Source: Leptospira gomenensis (GTDB lineage Bacteria; Spirochaetota; Leptospiria; Leptospirales; Leptospiraceae). From it: DNA of 64,000 nucleotides. Made by a program: the position numbers and the translations under genes. Below the pieces are notes generated by a model that saw only the letters and a list, made by a program, of their open reading frames with translations, did no database searches and was not told the DNA's origin. The stretch spans positions 109,501-173,500 of the forward strand of contig NZ_RQFA01000028.1 in the NCBI RefSeq assembly GCF_004770155.1, in the 5' to 3' direction. Positions 63,745 to 64,000 of the stretch are shown piece after piece. Numbering within the stretch: position 1 is the first letter of the stretch; each line of letters opens with the position of its first letter.

Positions 63745-64000
63745 TTACGGTGTTTTTCGTCCTGTGTTCCGGAAAGATTCGGGAGAAACTCCGCAACGAG
63801 CCCGGAAGTATCGACTAAAATAGGCGTTGTCCGAGAAACCCAATTCACATGATATTTGTGTAATATTCAAATTCGAATGTATAAGAAGACGTTTGATCTC
63901 CAGAGTCAAACGTTCGTGAACGACGGACTTCGCCGATTTGCCCAAGGTTTCGTGACAGATGCGGTTGAGAGTGTTCGGAGCGATCCCGAGTCTGCGCGAA
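63745..64000 (-). CDS. AraC-family regulator, C-terminal part (runs off the window)
   Basis: The frame is open to the window edge. It shows the AraC DNA-binding domain: first helix-turn-helix LGIAPNTLNRICHETLGKSA and second with NITQISCELGFSDNAYFSRY, ending ARCGVSPESFRNTGRKTP. The sensor domain lies outside the window. It is 69 bases upstream of doxX on the same strand. Confidence 0.88.
   Translation of the reverse strand, partial: SRRLGIAPNTLNRICHETLGKSAKSVVHERLTLEIKRLLIHSNLNITQISCELGFSDNAYFSRYFRARCGVSPESFRNTGRKTP

Overview
This window is from the chromosome of a spirochete of the genus Leptospira. The support is genus-typical content: a PerR regulator next to a divergent ankyrin/catalase locus, lipoproteins with relaxed spirochetal lipoboxes, a FlgG-family rod protein, a TatT-TatP-TatQM TRAP transporter of the kind known from Treponema, DUF1566 and NADase-type glycan-binding lipoproteins, and an IS-type integrase of a sort common in leptospires. 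By eye the base composition is in the mid-40s %GC, higher than L. interrogans, which suggests one of the GC-richer members of the pathogen clade. The species call is inference only.

Layout. 0.2-4.6 kb: alpha/beta hydrolase, bifunctional nuclease, phasin-like protein and an MFS pump, all on +. 4.7-11.3 kb (minus): ACT protein, a probable outer-membrane barrel, acyl-CoA dehydrogenase, a metallo-beta-lactamase-fold protein with two cyclic-nucleotide domains, thioredoxin and a coiled-coil protein. 11.9-14.1 kb: tatA, tatC and a degenerate SpoIIE-like phosphatase. 14.1-18.2 kb: the three-gene TRAP system. 18.4-18.8 kb: a 58-bp tandem repeat. 18.8-24.7 kb: two membrane-anchored transcription factors (7TM-BTAD and 7TM-AraC) on either side of an RRM protein, then a fatty acid desaturase and an EamA permease. 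25.4-33.1 kb: MORN, Cox11-like, glycan-binding and RCC1 lipoproteins, a di-heme oxidoreductase and an M20 peptidase. 33.4-41.8 kb: a class III cyclase, small secreted proteins, a hydrolase, an FMN reductase and two large multi-PAS histidine kinases. 42.1-44.1 kb: ankyrin and catalase pseudogenes divergent from an intact perR. 44.4-52.1 kb: two DUF1566 proteins, lipoproteins, an O-acyltransferase and small secreted or membrane proteins. 52.2-55.9 kb: an AT-rich island bounded by two copies of a non-coding repeat and holding a lipoprotein, a WG-repeat protein and a decayed transposase. 56.0-64.0 kb: FlgG-family protein, soxR with a divergent MFS pump, FG-GAP lipoprotein, PlsC-like acyltransferase coupled to a patatin, DoxX, and the C-terminus of an AraC-type regulator cut by the window end.

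Four control circuits can be read from the DNA. (1) A 37-bp dyad matching a Fur box lies just before the RCC1/di-heme oxidoreductase pair. (2) Two 7-1-7 Per-type boxes lie between perR and its decayed ankB-katE target. (3) A SoxR-type promoter with a 19-bp spacer lies before the MFS pump divergent from soxR. (4) Strong hairpin/T-run terminators follow the catalase remnant and doxX. No rRNA, tRNA, CRISPR array or intact insertion sequence was recognised. No clear wholly new multi-gene system was found; the most informative loci are the peroxide-defence decay, the Fur- and SoxR-type operators, the minisatellite and the island.
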